A stretch of 64,000 bases of DNA. It comes from Dehalococcoidia bacterium. GTDB lineage: Bacteria > Chloroflexota > Dehalococcoidia > Bin125. Position 1 is the first letter of the stretch; each line of letters begins with the position of its first letter. Location: the NCBI GenBank assembly GCA_022826965.1, contig JAJDTU010000002.1, positions 248,001 through 312,000 on the forward strand. Direction: 5' to 3'. The notes below the pieces were generated by a model. The model saw only the letters and a list, made by a program, of their open reading frames with translations. It did no database searches and was not told the DNA's origin. Below, piece after piece: positions 7,570 through 16,003 of this stretch. Position numbers and translations under genes: made by a program.

Positions 7570-7799
7570 CCATGGCTGAGAACGAGCGAACATCCATCTC
7601 CGAGTTGCCGGACGGCTGGACGGAGTCGAGGATTCGCGAGATCATCGACTACTACGACTCGCAGACCGATGAGGAAGCCATTGCTGAGGCAGAAGCGGCG
7701 TACGAGGACGACGGCTATTCGGTGATGCTGGTCCCCTGCGATCTGGTCCCCCAGGTGCAGGCGCTAATCTCCGCCTCTGCGAGCCCCGGCAGCGAATAG
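7566..7799 (+). CDS. Small acidic protein, antitoxin-like partner
   Basis: A 77-residue acidic protein: LPDGWTESRIREIIDYYDSQ, TDEEAIAEAEAAYED, then MLVPCDLVPQVQALIS. The pattern of a helix ending in HYESQ-like YYDSQ-T-(D/E)EEA followed by a V-P-x-x-L-V-P segment looks like an antitoxin or small partner protein paired with a BrnT-like product. ATG 7566 overlaps the upstream stop; ATG 7572 is an in-frame alternative. The charge is opposite to its basic partner, which fits complex formation. Confidence 0.6.
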   Translation: MTMAENERTSISELPDGWTESRIREIIDYYDSQTDEEAIAEAEAAYEDDGYSVMLVPCDLVPQVQALISASASPGSE

Positions 7800-7885
7800 C
7801 GACGATACGACCGCCGTCGACGGCGCTAGCGGGGGTGACGCGGAGTAGCCTGCTCTCTACGTGAGACAAGAACGGAGGGGGCACC

Positions 7886-8707
7886 ATGGCCATCGCAAAC
7901 ATCAACGGCGTCGACCTCTACTACGAGGACACCGGCATCGGCGACCCGATCATCTTCCAACACGGCTACACCGCCTCCCACGACGGATGGGCGCCGGTGA
8001 TCGAGCGGATGAGCGCCAGCTACCGCTGCATCGCGATGGATTGCCGCGGCGCCGGCGACTCAGCCCATCCCGCCGACGGCTACACGATCGAACAGCTCGC
8101 AACCGATGTCGTCGGCATGGCCGACTACCACGGCTTCGACCGCTTCCACTACGCCGGCCAGAGCATGGGCGGGCTGATTGGCTTTGAGCTGGGACTGTCC
8201 TATCCCGACCGCTTGCTCAGCCTGTCCCTCTCCGCGCCCGCTCCCGCCGACGGAATCCAGATGCCGCAATCGGCTCGCGACACGATGCGCGAGCGCTGGG
8301 CCAACAAGGAACGCGACCTGCTCATCCGCACGACGCTCGCAGGTGTCCCGCGCGCGTCCGCCCACGGCGCCGTTGAAGCACAGGTCGACCGAATGCTCTC
8401 CGTCTCAAAGGGTCACTACGACGGCTGCTGGGACGCAATGGTCAACTACCACAAGGGCGACCGGCTCGGCGAGATCCAGACCCCAACCCTGATCCTCGCC
8501 GGCGCCGCCGACTCACTTCTGGCGCCCAACCTCAAGGACTTCGCCCGTCTGGCTAATGGCACACTCCACGTCTTCAGTCGGGTCGGACACGGCGTCCCGC
8601 GCGAAGTGCCGTCGGCCTACTCAAGGGTCGTGACCGACTTCCTCGAGCATGGCGTCGTCAATGCGCAGACCGTCGCGCAGGCAGTCGCGGAGGCTGCTCA
8701 GGGATAG
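7886..8707 (+). CDS. Alpha/beta hydrolase
   Basis: The 273-residue protein has the alpha/beta-hydrolase core: QHGYTAS oxyanion loop (25-31), CRGAGDS, nucleophile elbow GQSMGG with Ser93, an acid in the late LILAGAADSLL strand, and catalytic His in VGHGVP. Length and motifs fit esterases, epoxide-hydrolase-like or C-C-hydrolase enzymes; substrate cannot be assigned. GGAGGGGG 5 nt before ATG is a strong ribosome site. It lies just upstream of the halogenase-family gene, separated by 7 nt, so the two are probably co-transcribed. Confidence 0.9.
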   Translation: MAIANINGVDLYYEDTGIGDPIIFQHGYTASHDGWAPVIERMSASYRCIAMDCRGAGDSAHPADGYTIEQLATDVVGMADYHGFDRFHYAGQSMGGLIGFELGLSYPDRLLSLSLSAPAPADGIQMPQSARDTMRERWANKERDLLIRTTLAGVPRASAHGAVEAQVDRMLSVSKGHYDGCWDAMVNYHKGDRLGEIQTPTLILAGAADSLLAPNLKDFARLANGTLHVFSRVGHGVPREVPSAYSRVVTDFLEHGVVNAQTVAQAVAEAAQG

Positions 8708-8714
8708 CGTCGAC

Positions 8715-10211
8715 ATGCCAGAGCCGATTCGCAGTGCAGTAATCGTCGGCGGTGGAAGCGCCGGCTTCCTCGCCTCCCTGACGTTTCGGCGAATGCTGCC
8801 GCAGGTCAAACTGACCGTCGTCCACTCACCCGACATCCCGATCATCGGCGTCGGCGAGTCAACCACGCCTGCGGTACCGGTCCACCTGCACGAGCACCTC
8901 GGCATTGACCGCAACGAGTTCCACAAGGAGGTCCGCCCAAGCTGGAAGCTGGGCCTGCGCTTCGAGTGGGGCGCCAGGGACGTACCGCACTTCAACTACA
9001 CCTTCGACAAGTACCTCGACCAGCGGATCGAGGGCCTGTCCAGGTGGAACGCCTTCTACTGCCTGCATGACATGCGCGATGCCAGCACCTTCAACGCGAT
9101 CATGGATCGCGATCGCTCGCCGGCGAACATCCGCAACGGCCGGCTCTCGCTCGATCCGCGCGCGACGTATCACATCCCCAATGCCTCATTCATCGACTAC
9201 CTGGAACGCAAATCGGTGGCCTCAGGTGCGGAGCTGATCGCCGACCAGGTGGTGAGCGTCGAACGAAACGAGTCGGGCGGCGTCAAATCGCTGAAGCTGG
9301 CCGGCGGTCGCGAACTCGAGGCGGATCTGTTCGTCGACTGCTCCGGCTTCGGCTCGCTGCTGCTGGGGCAAACCCTGGAGGAGCCCTACATCTCCTACCG
9401 CGACGTGCTCTATTGCGACCGCGCCGTGGTCGGCTCTTGGTCGCGCGCCGACTTCCCCGAGGACGACACGATCCGGGCCTACACGACGATGACGACGATG
9501 AAGCACGGTTGGTGCTGGCGCATTGATTTCGAAGATCAGGTCACGCGCGGTTACGTCTATTCGTCGCAGTTTTGCTCGGAGGAGGAAGCGGAGTTCGAGC
9601 TGCGCGCGCTGCAGCCGCAGCTCGCGGGCGCTGAACTGCGTCTGCTCAAGTTCCCCTCTGGGCGGCGCGAGCGCTACGTCGTCGAGAACGTCGTCGCGGT
9701 CGGCAACGCGTCGGGCTTCGTCGAGCCCCTCGAAGCGACCTCGCTGCACCTGATCATCGAGCAAATCTACAACCTGGCCTGGGCGCTGACCGACTCCGAC
9801 CGCATCCTCACCGATTCGCTGCGTTACCTGCTGAACGAACGCTTCGCCTCAACCTGGGACGATGTGCGCGACTTCCTCGCCTTGCATTACAAGTTCAATC
9901 ATCACCAGGACACGCCGTTCTGGCGTCACTGCCGCGCCGAGTCTCCGCTCGGTCAGATCCAGGAGATGGTCGATTGCTACGCCGAGGTCGGCCCCTCGCG
10001 AATGCTGGCCCGCCTGACCTCGAACGCAACCATCTTCGGCTATAGCGGGTACGCATCGATGCTGCTCGGCCTCAGGGTGCCCACATCCCTCAAGCCCAAA
10101 CTGACTCGACGCGAGCGAGAACGCTGGGACCAGTACCGCAAAGCGAACGCCGTGGCCGCCTCTCAGACCCTGCAGATGCGGCAGGCGCTGAATCGCGCGT
10201 ACCGGGGCTAG
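8715..10211 (+). CDS. Flavin-dependent (tryptophan) halogenase family protein
   Basis: The 498-residue protein starts at ATG 8715, 7 nt after the preceding stop; an in-frame upstream ATG at 8649 would overlap the hydrolase and give a non-homologous basic extension. It shows the FAD motif VIVGGGSAGFLA (9-20), VGESTTP, the conserved Lys78 in WKLGLRF that corresponds to the halogenating Lys79 of PrnA/RebH, and W266-C-W268-R-I matching the halogenase motif W-x-W-x-I. These points favour true halogenase chemistry (hypohalite delivered through Lys) over a simple monooxygenase. No flavin reductase partner lies nearby. The substrate could be an indole, a phenol or another compound. Confidence 0.85.
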   Translation: MPEPIRSAVIVGGGSAGFLASLTFRRMLPQVKLTVVHSPDIPIIGVGESTTPAVPVHLHEHLGIDRNEFHKEVRPSWKLGLRFEWGARDVPHFNYTFDKYLDQRIEGLSRWNAFYCLHDMRDASTFNAIMDRDRSPANIRNGRLSLDPRATYHIPNASFIDYLERKSVASGAELIADQVVSVERNESGGVKSLKLAGGRELEADLFVDCSGFGSLLLGQTLEEPYISYRDVLYCDRAVVGSWSRADFPEDDTIRAYTTMTTMKHGWCWRIDFEDQVTRGYVYSSQFCSEEEAEFELRALQPQLAGAELRLLKFPSGRRERYVVENVVAVGNASGFVEPLEATSLHLIIEQIYNLAWALTDSDRILTDSLRYLLNERFASTWDDVRDFLALHYKFNHHQDTPFWRHCRAESPLGQIQEMVDCYAEVGPSRMLARLTSNATIFGYSGYASMLLGLRVPTSLKPKLTRRERERWDQYRKANAVAASQTLQMRQALNRAYRG

Positions 10212-10217
10212 GCTCGC

Positions 10218-10499
10218 TCACTTCAGAACGCGCGTGTCGCGCACGCGTGAAGCGCGATCCGCCTGCCGGTCGGCATCGCTATTCAGAAACGCCGCGATAT
10301 TGGCCAACAGCCATGCCGATGCGGCGCACAGCTGCAACCAATCCCCGCCCGATTCGAGCCCGTACGTCAGCATGCTGCCAATCCAGCAAATGCTGGCAGC
10401 CGTTTGACCGAGCCAACTGACACTCCGCGCCTTCGCCAGTCGGCCTCGAACTACGCCGGATGCAGCGACCCCTGCATCGCGTCCCGTCAACATGCGCAC
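10218..10499 (-). CDS. Small membrane protein
   Basis: A 93-residue protein with two hydrophobic stretches at about 29-48 (WLGQTAASICWIGSMLTYGL) and 55-73 (LQLCAASAWLLANIAAFLN), so a two-helix membrane protein. Its start overlaps the end of the flavoprotein gene by 13 nt on the same strand, suggesting co-transcription. No family is recognised, and it is convergent with the halogenase gene, ending 6 nt from it. It could also be a chance frame; the clear double-helix pattern argues for reality. Confidence 0.5.
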   Translation of the reverse strand: MRMLTGRDAGVAASGVVRGRLAKARSVSWLGQTAASICWIGSMLTYGLESGGDWLQLCAASAWLLANIAAFLNSDADRQADRASRVRDTRVLK

Positions 10500-11614
10500 T
10501 GCTGACCACAGCAGGAGAGGTCATCGAGATACATGCCCCACTTGCGGTACTCTTCGAGCTCTTCCGCGGGCAGCCCCAACGACGTCGCAATCGCTTTGGC
10601 GACAACGGCGAACCGTTGTCGAAACTTGAAGATGAAGCAGAAGACATGATTGTTATGCCGAACCGCAGGGCCGCAGAGGAACATCCCCGGCACAATCGTC
10701 GATTCATCGTCTTCGCTCAGCAGCAAGGAGCCGTCCTCGCGTTGCTCGAACAGGTCAGCCACTAACTTGTGGCTTCCCTCGAATCCGCCCGCCAACAGCG
10801 GCGGCACGGACGTTTGATATCGCTGCCCGTCCTGCGTGGTGACCTCATACGTCGCGTCCGCGAGGGTGACGCATTCGATGGTTGTGTTCGGAATCAACTC
10901 CACTTGCTCAACAAACGGACGTTCATGCATCCGTTCGAGCGTGAAGGGGGAAAGCGCGACACTCGGATCGGAACTCTCGCTCTCCCACGGGCAGTTGGTG
11001 TCGAACAGCTTCACTCGTTTGTCGCCGTACGCCAGGTGGTACGCCGCGTCCACCCCGCTTTCGTAGCCTCCGACGATGATGAAGTCCTCACCGTCAAGCT
11101 CGTCATAGCTGGGGATGGTCGCGGTGTGCCGGCACAGATGGCTGCCGGCAAACCCGCTGATGCGTGGATACTGGAACTCGCCGCCGGCCCATATCACGTG
11201 TTTGGCGTGCACAGGCTCGTCCGCGGTATCGATGCGGAATCCTTCGCCAGCCTGTGCGATCTGCAGCACGTCGGTGTTCTGGCGGACCGGTACCTCGAAG
11301 AAGTGCGCAACGCCGCGCAGATACCGAGCGTAGTCTTGTCCCGTGGGATGCTCGACCTCCAGGCTGTACGCCGGCGACGTGCCCATCGCAATCGAGTTGA
11401 TGTCCAGCATGCCGATCGAGTTGGTCGTGTACGAGGGTGTAATGAAGCGAGTCTCGGCCGGCCATGAGGCAAATGATGCACCGACGGTGTGACGCTCAAG
11501 AACCGCGAAGTTCTCGATGCCGGCATGAATGAGAGTGACAGCCACGCCCACGCCTGCGGCGCCGCCGCCGACGACGACAACGTCGTAGACGTTCTCACTG
11601 CTCGTGCGGATCAT
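10487..11614 (-). CDS. FAD/NAD(P)-dependent oxidoreductase with C-terminal Cys cluster
   Basis: The 375-residue protein has two Rossmann motifs. FAD binding is VVVVGGGAAGVGVAV near residue 13, and NAD(P) binding is FIIVGGYESGVDAAYHLA near 180. This order resembles YpdA/TrxR-like or flavin-monooxygenase-like enzymes, but there is no TrxR CxxC. The last residues are SCCGQQCAC, giving Cys368, Cys369, Cys373 and Cys375. Such a tail can bind a metal or act as a redox-active disulfide, comparable in idea to the C-terminal redox tails of mercuric or thioredoxin reductases. Substrate unknown; perhaps a low-molecular-weight disulfide. It is divergent from SBP1. Confidence 0.85.
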   Translation of the reverse strand: MIRTSSENVYDVVVVGGGAAGVGVAVTLIHAGIENFAVLERHTVGASFASWPAETRFITPSYTTNSIGMLDINSIAMGTSPAYSLEVEHPTGQDYARYLRGVAHFFEVPVRQNTDVLQIAQAGEGFRIDTADEPVHAKHVIWAGGEFQYPRISGFAGSHLCRHTATIPSYDELDGEDFIIVGGYESGVDAAYHLAYGDKRVKLFDTNCPWESESSDPSVALSPFTLERMHERPFVEQVELIPNTTIECVTLADATYEVTTQDGQRYQTSVPPLLAGGFEGSHKLVADLFEQREDGSLLLSEDDESTIVPGMFLCGPAVRHNNHVFCFIFKFRQRFAVVAKAIATSLGLPAEELEEYRKWGMYLDDLSCCGQQCAC

Positions 11615-11944
11615 GGAGAAATCGATCTAGGCGGACTGTGGGTGCTCCGGGCGGCCCGTCCGCAAGGCCTTCGCGCCGCACGCTTGTAATCGGCGGCCTT
11701 CGCGCGCTCTTGGACCTTGGTCGGCCTCCCGCCCAGTCGGATCGAACACTAGCCCGGGGCACGCCGAAGCGCTGTCGCCCGCGAGACAGTTTCTGCCCCC
11801 AACGCAAACATGCGGAGTGTGCGGGGGTGGTACTGGGCTGAGGCTGCTCGCGCCGGCAGTCATTGCAACCCCGATGTGCAATCGCGATACTGCTTTGAAC
11901 AAGCGGTCGACCCTCTCTGGTCGCCGCAGAGAGCGAGCGTACCG
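11615..11944. promoter_or_regulatory. 330-bp divergent intergenic region before SBP1
   Basis: No gene is apparent. The right part holds the SBP1 promoter (11863-11891). The rest is GC-rich and unstructured as far as I can see by eye. No confident promoter for the leftward flavoprotein gene was found; CTAGAT on the minus strand at 11630-11625 is a weak -10 candidate. Confidence 0.4.
11863..11891 (+). promoter_or_regulatory. Promoter of SBP1 (TTGCAA-17-GATACT)
   Basis: TTGCAA at 11863-11868 and GATACT at 11886-11891 are separated by exactly 17 bp. The same pattern precedes five other binding-protein genes. The -10 lies 53 nt before the ATG. Confidence 0.65.
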
Positions 11945-13831
11945 ATGAGTGAACGAAACTACTGGCAGAGGATGAAGCGTCGCTCGATGAGCCGGCGGTC
12001 GCTGTTGAAGGCATCGGCGCGGGCCGGCGTTGGCGCGGCCGGACTGGCACTGGTCGGTTGCGGCGGCGACGATGACGACGACGATCAGCCCGCGGCGGCT
12101 CAGGCTCAGCAGCAGCAAGACCAACAACAGCAGGCCATGCAGCAGGAGCAGGCCGAGCAGCAGGCCGAACAACAGGCCATGCAGCAAGAGCAACAGCAGC
12201 AAGCCGCCGTCGCCCAGGCCGAACAGCAGGAACAGCAACAGCAGGCCGCCCAGGCGACCGGCGGTCCGCGACGCGGCGGCACGCTGCAACACAGCTGGTT
12301 CGAGGACCCGCAGGGCGGCTTCGACCCGCACATCGGCATCACCGGCGGCGACGCGTTGGGCTACTGGGTTCACATCTACGACCGCCTGCTCGGTTTCGAC
12401 GACCAGGCGCGCGTGATTCCGATGCTGGCCTCGAACATCGAGATCCCCGACGACGTGACCTATCTGTTCACGATGCGTCCGGGTGCGATCTTCCAGGATG
12501 GCGCGCCAGTCGACGCCAACGCAGTGCAGCTCAACATGGAGCGCATTCGCGACGTCAAGGACCTCGCCGGCGGCACCCGCAACCGCGGCGGCATCCAGTA
12601 CGCCGACTTCTTCGAGGCCACCGACGACGCCACCTGGAAGCTGGTCAACGGCGAGCCCTTTGGTCCGACCCTGGCCTTCTTCCAGCAGTTCCCCGGCACG
12701 GGGCTGCTGATCTCGCCCGAGCACTTCGACACCGCCGTGACCAACCCGGTCGGTGCCGGCCACCTCAAGCATGTGGTCCACGAGCCCGGCGAGCGCTGGG
12801 TCGGCGAGCGTTGGGACGGCTACTGGGACAACGACAACGTCCACCTCGACGGCTTCGTCCAGAACATCATTCCCGACCAGAACACGGCCTGGAACGCCTT
12901 CCTCAACGGCGACATCGACATCGATGCGCCGACCGGCGGCGTCAACTCGGACCTTCAGGCCGATCTCGAGGCCGACGGAATGAAGGTCATCCGCGGAACG
13001 GCTCAGACCTGGACGCAGACCTGGTTCAACCTGAACCCGAACGCTCCCTCGGACGGTCTGCCCTTCAACGCCTTCCGCGACCCGCGTCTGCGCCACGCCT
13101 ACAACCGAGCCCTGGACCGGCAGGCGATCAACGAGGTCGCCTGGGAAGGTCTGGGAGCGCCCTCGCGTGCGCCGGTCTCGGTCGAGAGCTGGGCTCTGCC
13201 CAAGGACAAGAACTACTACCCCGACCACGACCTCCAGGTGGCCCATGAACTGATGGACGCCGCCGGTTACGGCGACGGCATCGAGGGCATCCACCTCAGC
13301 TACATCGCTGAGTTCCAGACGGTCGTCACCGAGCCGGTCAACTCGCAGATGCGCAACGCCGGTATGGAGATGGAGTACATCAAGGGCACCGAGGCCGAGA
13401 TCATCCCGCGTCTCCTGGCCACCCAGGACTGGACAATCGGGACGCTGTCCTGGGAGTCGCCGTTCGATCCTGACCCGGTCCTGCGTCCCTCCTTTGAAGG
13501 TCTGCAGAACTGGATGTACGGATCGCCCGAGGGCGGCCCGCGCACCGGCCGAGCCAGCACAGCGGACTATCCCAACGACCAGGTGCTGGCCAACCTCAAC
13601 GCGACCGAGCAGTTGGTCTGGGATGCCGCGGTCCCGGCCAGCCAGGATGACCGCGTGCCACTCTACGCCAAGGTCTGGGAGGCCGAAGAGGAGCACATGT
13701 GGTTCCCCTATATCGCCCAATGGCCGGCCAACTGGGTGGCCCAACCGCATGTCGAGAACTTCGAGATTATCCCCTTCTTCGGCTTCCCCAAGGGAATGAG
13801 CTTCAAAGGCATCTGGTTCAACAACGTCTGA
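11945..13831 (+). CDS. SBP1: Tat-lipoprotein peptide/organics-binding protein (SBP family 5)
   Basis: The 628-residue product is the solute receptor of a Dpp/Opp-type ABC importer. Residues 1-39 are a Tat lipoprotein signal: MSERNYWQRMKR, then SRRSLLK (twin Arg 17-18) and lipobox LVGC with Cys39. A run of Asp (42-47) and a Gln/Ala/Glu-rich linker to about residue 107 tether the protein to the membrane. The mature domain starts RRGGTLQHSW and contains family-5 landmarks such as YLFTMRPGAIFQDG and the hinge segment AYNRALDRQAINE. The start is the ATG used by all paralogs, giving the constant Cys39; longer upstream frames lack homology. It is followed by a permease pair after an intercistronic hairpin. 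The ligand is unknown. Confidence 0.93.
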   Translation: MSERNYWQRMKRRSMSRRSLLKASARAGVGAAGLALVGCGGDDDDDDQPAAAQAQQQQDQQQQAMQQEQAEQQAEQQAMQQEQQQQAAVAQAEQQEQQQQAAQATGGPRRGGTLQHSWFEDPQGGFDPHIGITGGDALGYWVHIYDRLLGFDDQARVIPMLASNIEIPDDVTYLFTMRPGAIFQDGAPVDANAVQLNMERIRDVKDLAGGTRNRGGIQYADFFEATDDATWKLVNGEPFGPTLAFFQQFPGTGLLISPEHFDTAVTNPVGAGHLKHVVHEPGERWVGERWDGYWDNDNVHLDGFVQNIIPDQNTAWNAFLNGDIDIDAPTGGVNSDLQADLEADGMKVIRGTAQTWTQTWFNLNPNAPSDGLPFNAFRDPRLRHAYNRALDRQAINEVAWEGLGAPSRAPVSVESWALPKDKNYYPDHDLQVAHELMDAAGYGDGIEGIHLSYIAEFQTVVTEPVNSQMRNAGMEMEYIKGTEAEIIPRLLATQDWTIGTLSWESPFDPDPVLRPSFEGLQNWMYGSPEGGPRTGRASTADYPNDQVLANLNATEQLVWDAAVPASQDDRVPLYAKVWEAEEEHMWFPYIAQWPANWVAQPHVENFEIIPFFGFPKGMSFKGIWFNNV

Positions 13832-14035
13832 CCGGAGGCAACGGCGCGTCTGGACATCTTTCTCCCCCCGCTCTGCGGGGGGAGATGCCGAAGGCAGAGG
13901 GGGGTCTGCCAGGATGCAAGGACGTGGCGTGATCGGCCCTGTGCAGCCGAACTCCGCTCTGTCCCCGCGGGACTTCTCCTCCCGCCCTGCGGAGGCAGAG
14001 CAGATCCCAGTCGGCGGAGAGACAGCGGTTCGCCG
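13832..14035 (+). repeat. Intercistronic region with GC-rich palindromic repeat, copy D
   Basis: The 204-bp gap between SBP1 and its permease contains the short-form repeat at about 13858-13909. It has a perfect 10-bp hairpin TCTCCCCCCG-CTCTG-CGGGGGGAGA followed by GCCGAAGGCAGAGGGGGG. Further GC-rich sequence with weaker symmetry fills 13940-14020. No gene is seen. As with REP elements between malE and malF of E. coli, it may stabilise the upstream SBP message relative to the permease message (inference). Confidence 0.65.
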
Positions 14036-14998
14036 ATGCTGAGATACGTCACCACGAGGATCGTCTCCTCGCTGTTCGTCCTCTGGGTGATCAGCGTTTT
14101 GGTCTTCGCGCTGATGAACATCCTGCCCGGCGACCCCGCAGCCGGCATCCTCGGCGTGGAAGCGACGCCGGAGCTGATCGAAGCAACCAAACGTCGGCTC
14201 GGACTCGATAAACCACTGCCCGAACGCTACGGACGCTGGATCTGGAACGCGCTGCAAGGTGATCTGGGCACTTCGCTGATCGGCGAGGTCTCGATCAACC
14301 AGTACTTCGAGCGCCGCGTCCCGGCGACAATGCAGTTAGGCATCCTCAGCCTGATTGTCGTGATCGCGATCGCGATTCCGGTGGGCGTGTTGTCCGCGCT
14401 GCGGCCCGGCTCGAAGAAGGAGGTCGGCGCCAGCACGCTGATGATTGTCGGCAACTCGATCCCTGAATTCCTGACCGGGATTGCGCTGGTGATCGTGCTC
14501 GGTCTTGAGTTTGGCTGGTTCCCGATCTTCGGCTATGTGCCGTTCTGGGAGGACCCGGCCGAGAACATGAAACACATGGCGCTGCCCGTGATCGCCGTCT
14601 CGCTCACCGCGACGACGCTGCTGATGCGCCAGACGCGCTCGGCGATGATCAACGTCCTGACCGACGACTACATCCGCACGGCGAGAGCCAAGGGCCTGCG
14701 CGAACGAATTGTGATCGTCCGACACGGACTGCGCAACGCACTGATTCCGATCGTCACGGTGTTCGGCTTCCAGGCCGGCCTGATCTTCTCCGGCGCGGTG
14801 ATCACCGAAACGGTCTTCTCAATCCCCGGGATGGGCCGCTTGTTCGTCGAAGCCGTCGTCCAGGAGCGCGACTACGCCGTCACTCAGAACGTGACCATGT
14901 TCTTCGCCGTCTCCGTGATCCTGGTCAACCTGCTGGTTGATCTCTCCTATCCGCTGTTCGACCCGCGCATCCGCATGGGAGCGGAGGCGAGCGAATGA
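14036..14998 (+). CDS. ABC permease, DppB/OppB type (with SBP1)
   Basis: A 320-residue integral membrane permease of the peptide/nickel ABC importer family. It starts with the typical first helix (YVTTRIVSSLFVLWVISVLV), then DPAAGILG and GLDKPLPERYGRWI of the large first loop, and further helices. The EAA loop that contacts the ATPase is DDYIRTARAKGLRE, and the C-terminus is LVDLSYPLFDPRIRMG, standard for DppB. It overlaps its DppC partner by 4 nt. No ATPase gene follows. It forms the inner-membrane channel with the next gene product and takes substrate from SBP1. Confidence 0.95.
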   Translation: MLRYVTTRIVSSLFVLWVISVLVFALMNILPGDPAAGILGVEATPELIEATKRRLGLDKPLPERYGRWIWNALQGDLGTSLIGEVSINQYFERRVPATMQLGILSLIVVIAIAIPVGVLSALRPGSKKEVGASTLMIVGNSIPEFLTGIALVIVLGLEFGWFPIFGYVPFWEDPAENMKHMALPVIAVSLTATTLLMRQTRSAMINVLTDDYIRTARAKGLRERIVIVRHGLRNALIPIVTVFGFQAGLIFSGAVITETVFSIPGMGRLFVEAVVQERDYAVTQNVTMFFAVSVILVNLLVDLSYPLFDPRIRMGAEASE

Positions 14999-15921
14999 GC
15001 ACGCTCGTCGACACTCCTGGCGCCCCGCAAGGGCTACGGCAACGCTTCGGCAGCCTCGGCTTCTTCCAGGAGGCGGCGCCGATCCTCCGGGTCTTCGTGC
15101 GCAACCGGCCCGCCGTCGTCGGCGCATTCCTGCTGTTCGGCTTCGGCATCTGCGCCGCCTTCGCCCCGCTGATCGCCCCCGCCGATCCGCTGACCACAAA
15201 CCTCCGCCTGGAAGCGGTCTTCCAACCGCCGAGCTGGGATCACATCTTCGGCACCGACGCGCAGGGCCGCGACGTGCTCAGCCGCACCTTGTACGGAGCA
15301 CGAATCGCCTGGCAGATCGTGCTCGCCGCGATCGGCGTGGCCATCGTCCTGGGCGTGCCGCTGGGTCTGATCTCCGGCTACATCGGCGGCAAGCTTGACG
15401 AGCTGATCATCATGCGCATCGTCGACGCCCTCATGGCGATGCCCGGACTGATCCTGATTCTCGCCGTGACCGGCGCGCTGGGGCCGTCGATCACCAACTC
15501 GATGATCGTGATCGGCATCGTCTGGTCGCCCGGCTATGCCCGCCTGACCCGTGGGATCGTCGTGACGATCCGCAACGATGTGTATGTAGATGCGGCGCGC
15601 GCGCTCGGCGCAACACCGTGGCGAATCATGTGGCGCCACCTGTTGCCCAACGCGGTCGCCCCGATCATGGTGCTCGCCTCCCTCTCGGCAGCCGGCATCA
15701 TCCTCGTAGAGGCCGGGCTGAGCTTCATCGGAGCCGGCGTCCAGCCGCCGACCCCCGCCTGGGGCGGCATGGTCTCCGAGGCCTACAAGACCCTGATCCG
15801 CCGCAACGGCTGGCCGATGATCGGCCCCGCCGCCGCCATCATCCTGATGGTGATCGCCTTCAACTTCGTCGGGGACGGCATCCGCGACGCCTTCGATCCA
15901 CGCTTGCGCAACGTCCGCTGA
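14995..15921 (+). CDS. ABC permease, DppC/OppC type (with SBP1)
   Basis: A 308-residue DppC-family permease. It has an N-terminal cytoplasmic segment, first helix AVVGAFLLFGFGICAAFAPL, then the DppC signature HIFGTDAQGRDVLSRTLYGA. The EAA-type loop is VYVDAARALGATPWRIMWRH and the end is GDGIRDAFDPRLRNV. The ATG overlaps the DppB stop (ATGA), indicating translational coupling and equal stoichiometry. A small inverted repeat and the SBP2 promoter follow immediately. Confidence 0.95.
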   Translation: MSTLVDTPGAPQGLRQRFGSLGFFQEAAPILRVFVRNRPAVVGAFLLFGFGICAAFAPLIAPADPLTTNLRLEAVFQPPSWDHIFGTDAQGRDVLSRTLYGARIAWQIVLAAIGVAIVLGVPLGLISGYIGGKLDELIIMRIVDALMAMPGLILILAVTGALGPSITNSMIVIGIVWSPGYARLTRGIVVTIRNDVYVDAARALGATPWRIMWRHLLPNAVAPIMVLASLSAAGIILVEAGLSFIGAGVQPPTPAWGGMVSEAYKTLIRRNGWPMIGPAAAIILMVIAFNFVGDGIRDAFDPRLRNVR

Positions 15922-15924
15922 CCA

Positions 15925-15956
15925 GAGTTGCATACGCAACTCCAGCTAGGCATACT
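15925..15956 (+). promoter_or_regulatory. Promoter of SBP2 with overlapping inverted repeat
   Basis: TTGCAT (15928-15933) and CATACT (15951-15956) are 17 bp apart. A perfect 7-bp inverted repeat GAGTTGC-ATAC-GCAACTC (15925-15942) overlaps the -35, so it could be an operator, or the end signal of the preceding permease gene. The -10 is 47 nt from the ATG. Confidence 0.65.
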
Positions 15957-16003
15957 CCCTGCAATCGCTGGGCATTCCGAGCGGTTGGAAGGAACGGGTT
16001 CAA

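Noticed and set aside
11627-14257. Very long minus-strand frame (876 codons) opposite SBP1
   Set aside because: High-GC coding DNA commonly leaves antisense frames open. The translation is valine/aspartate-rich without motifs, and the plus strand encodes a complete binding protein.
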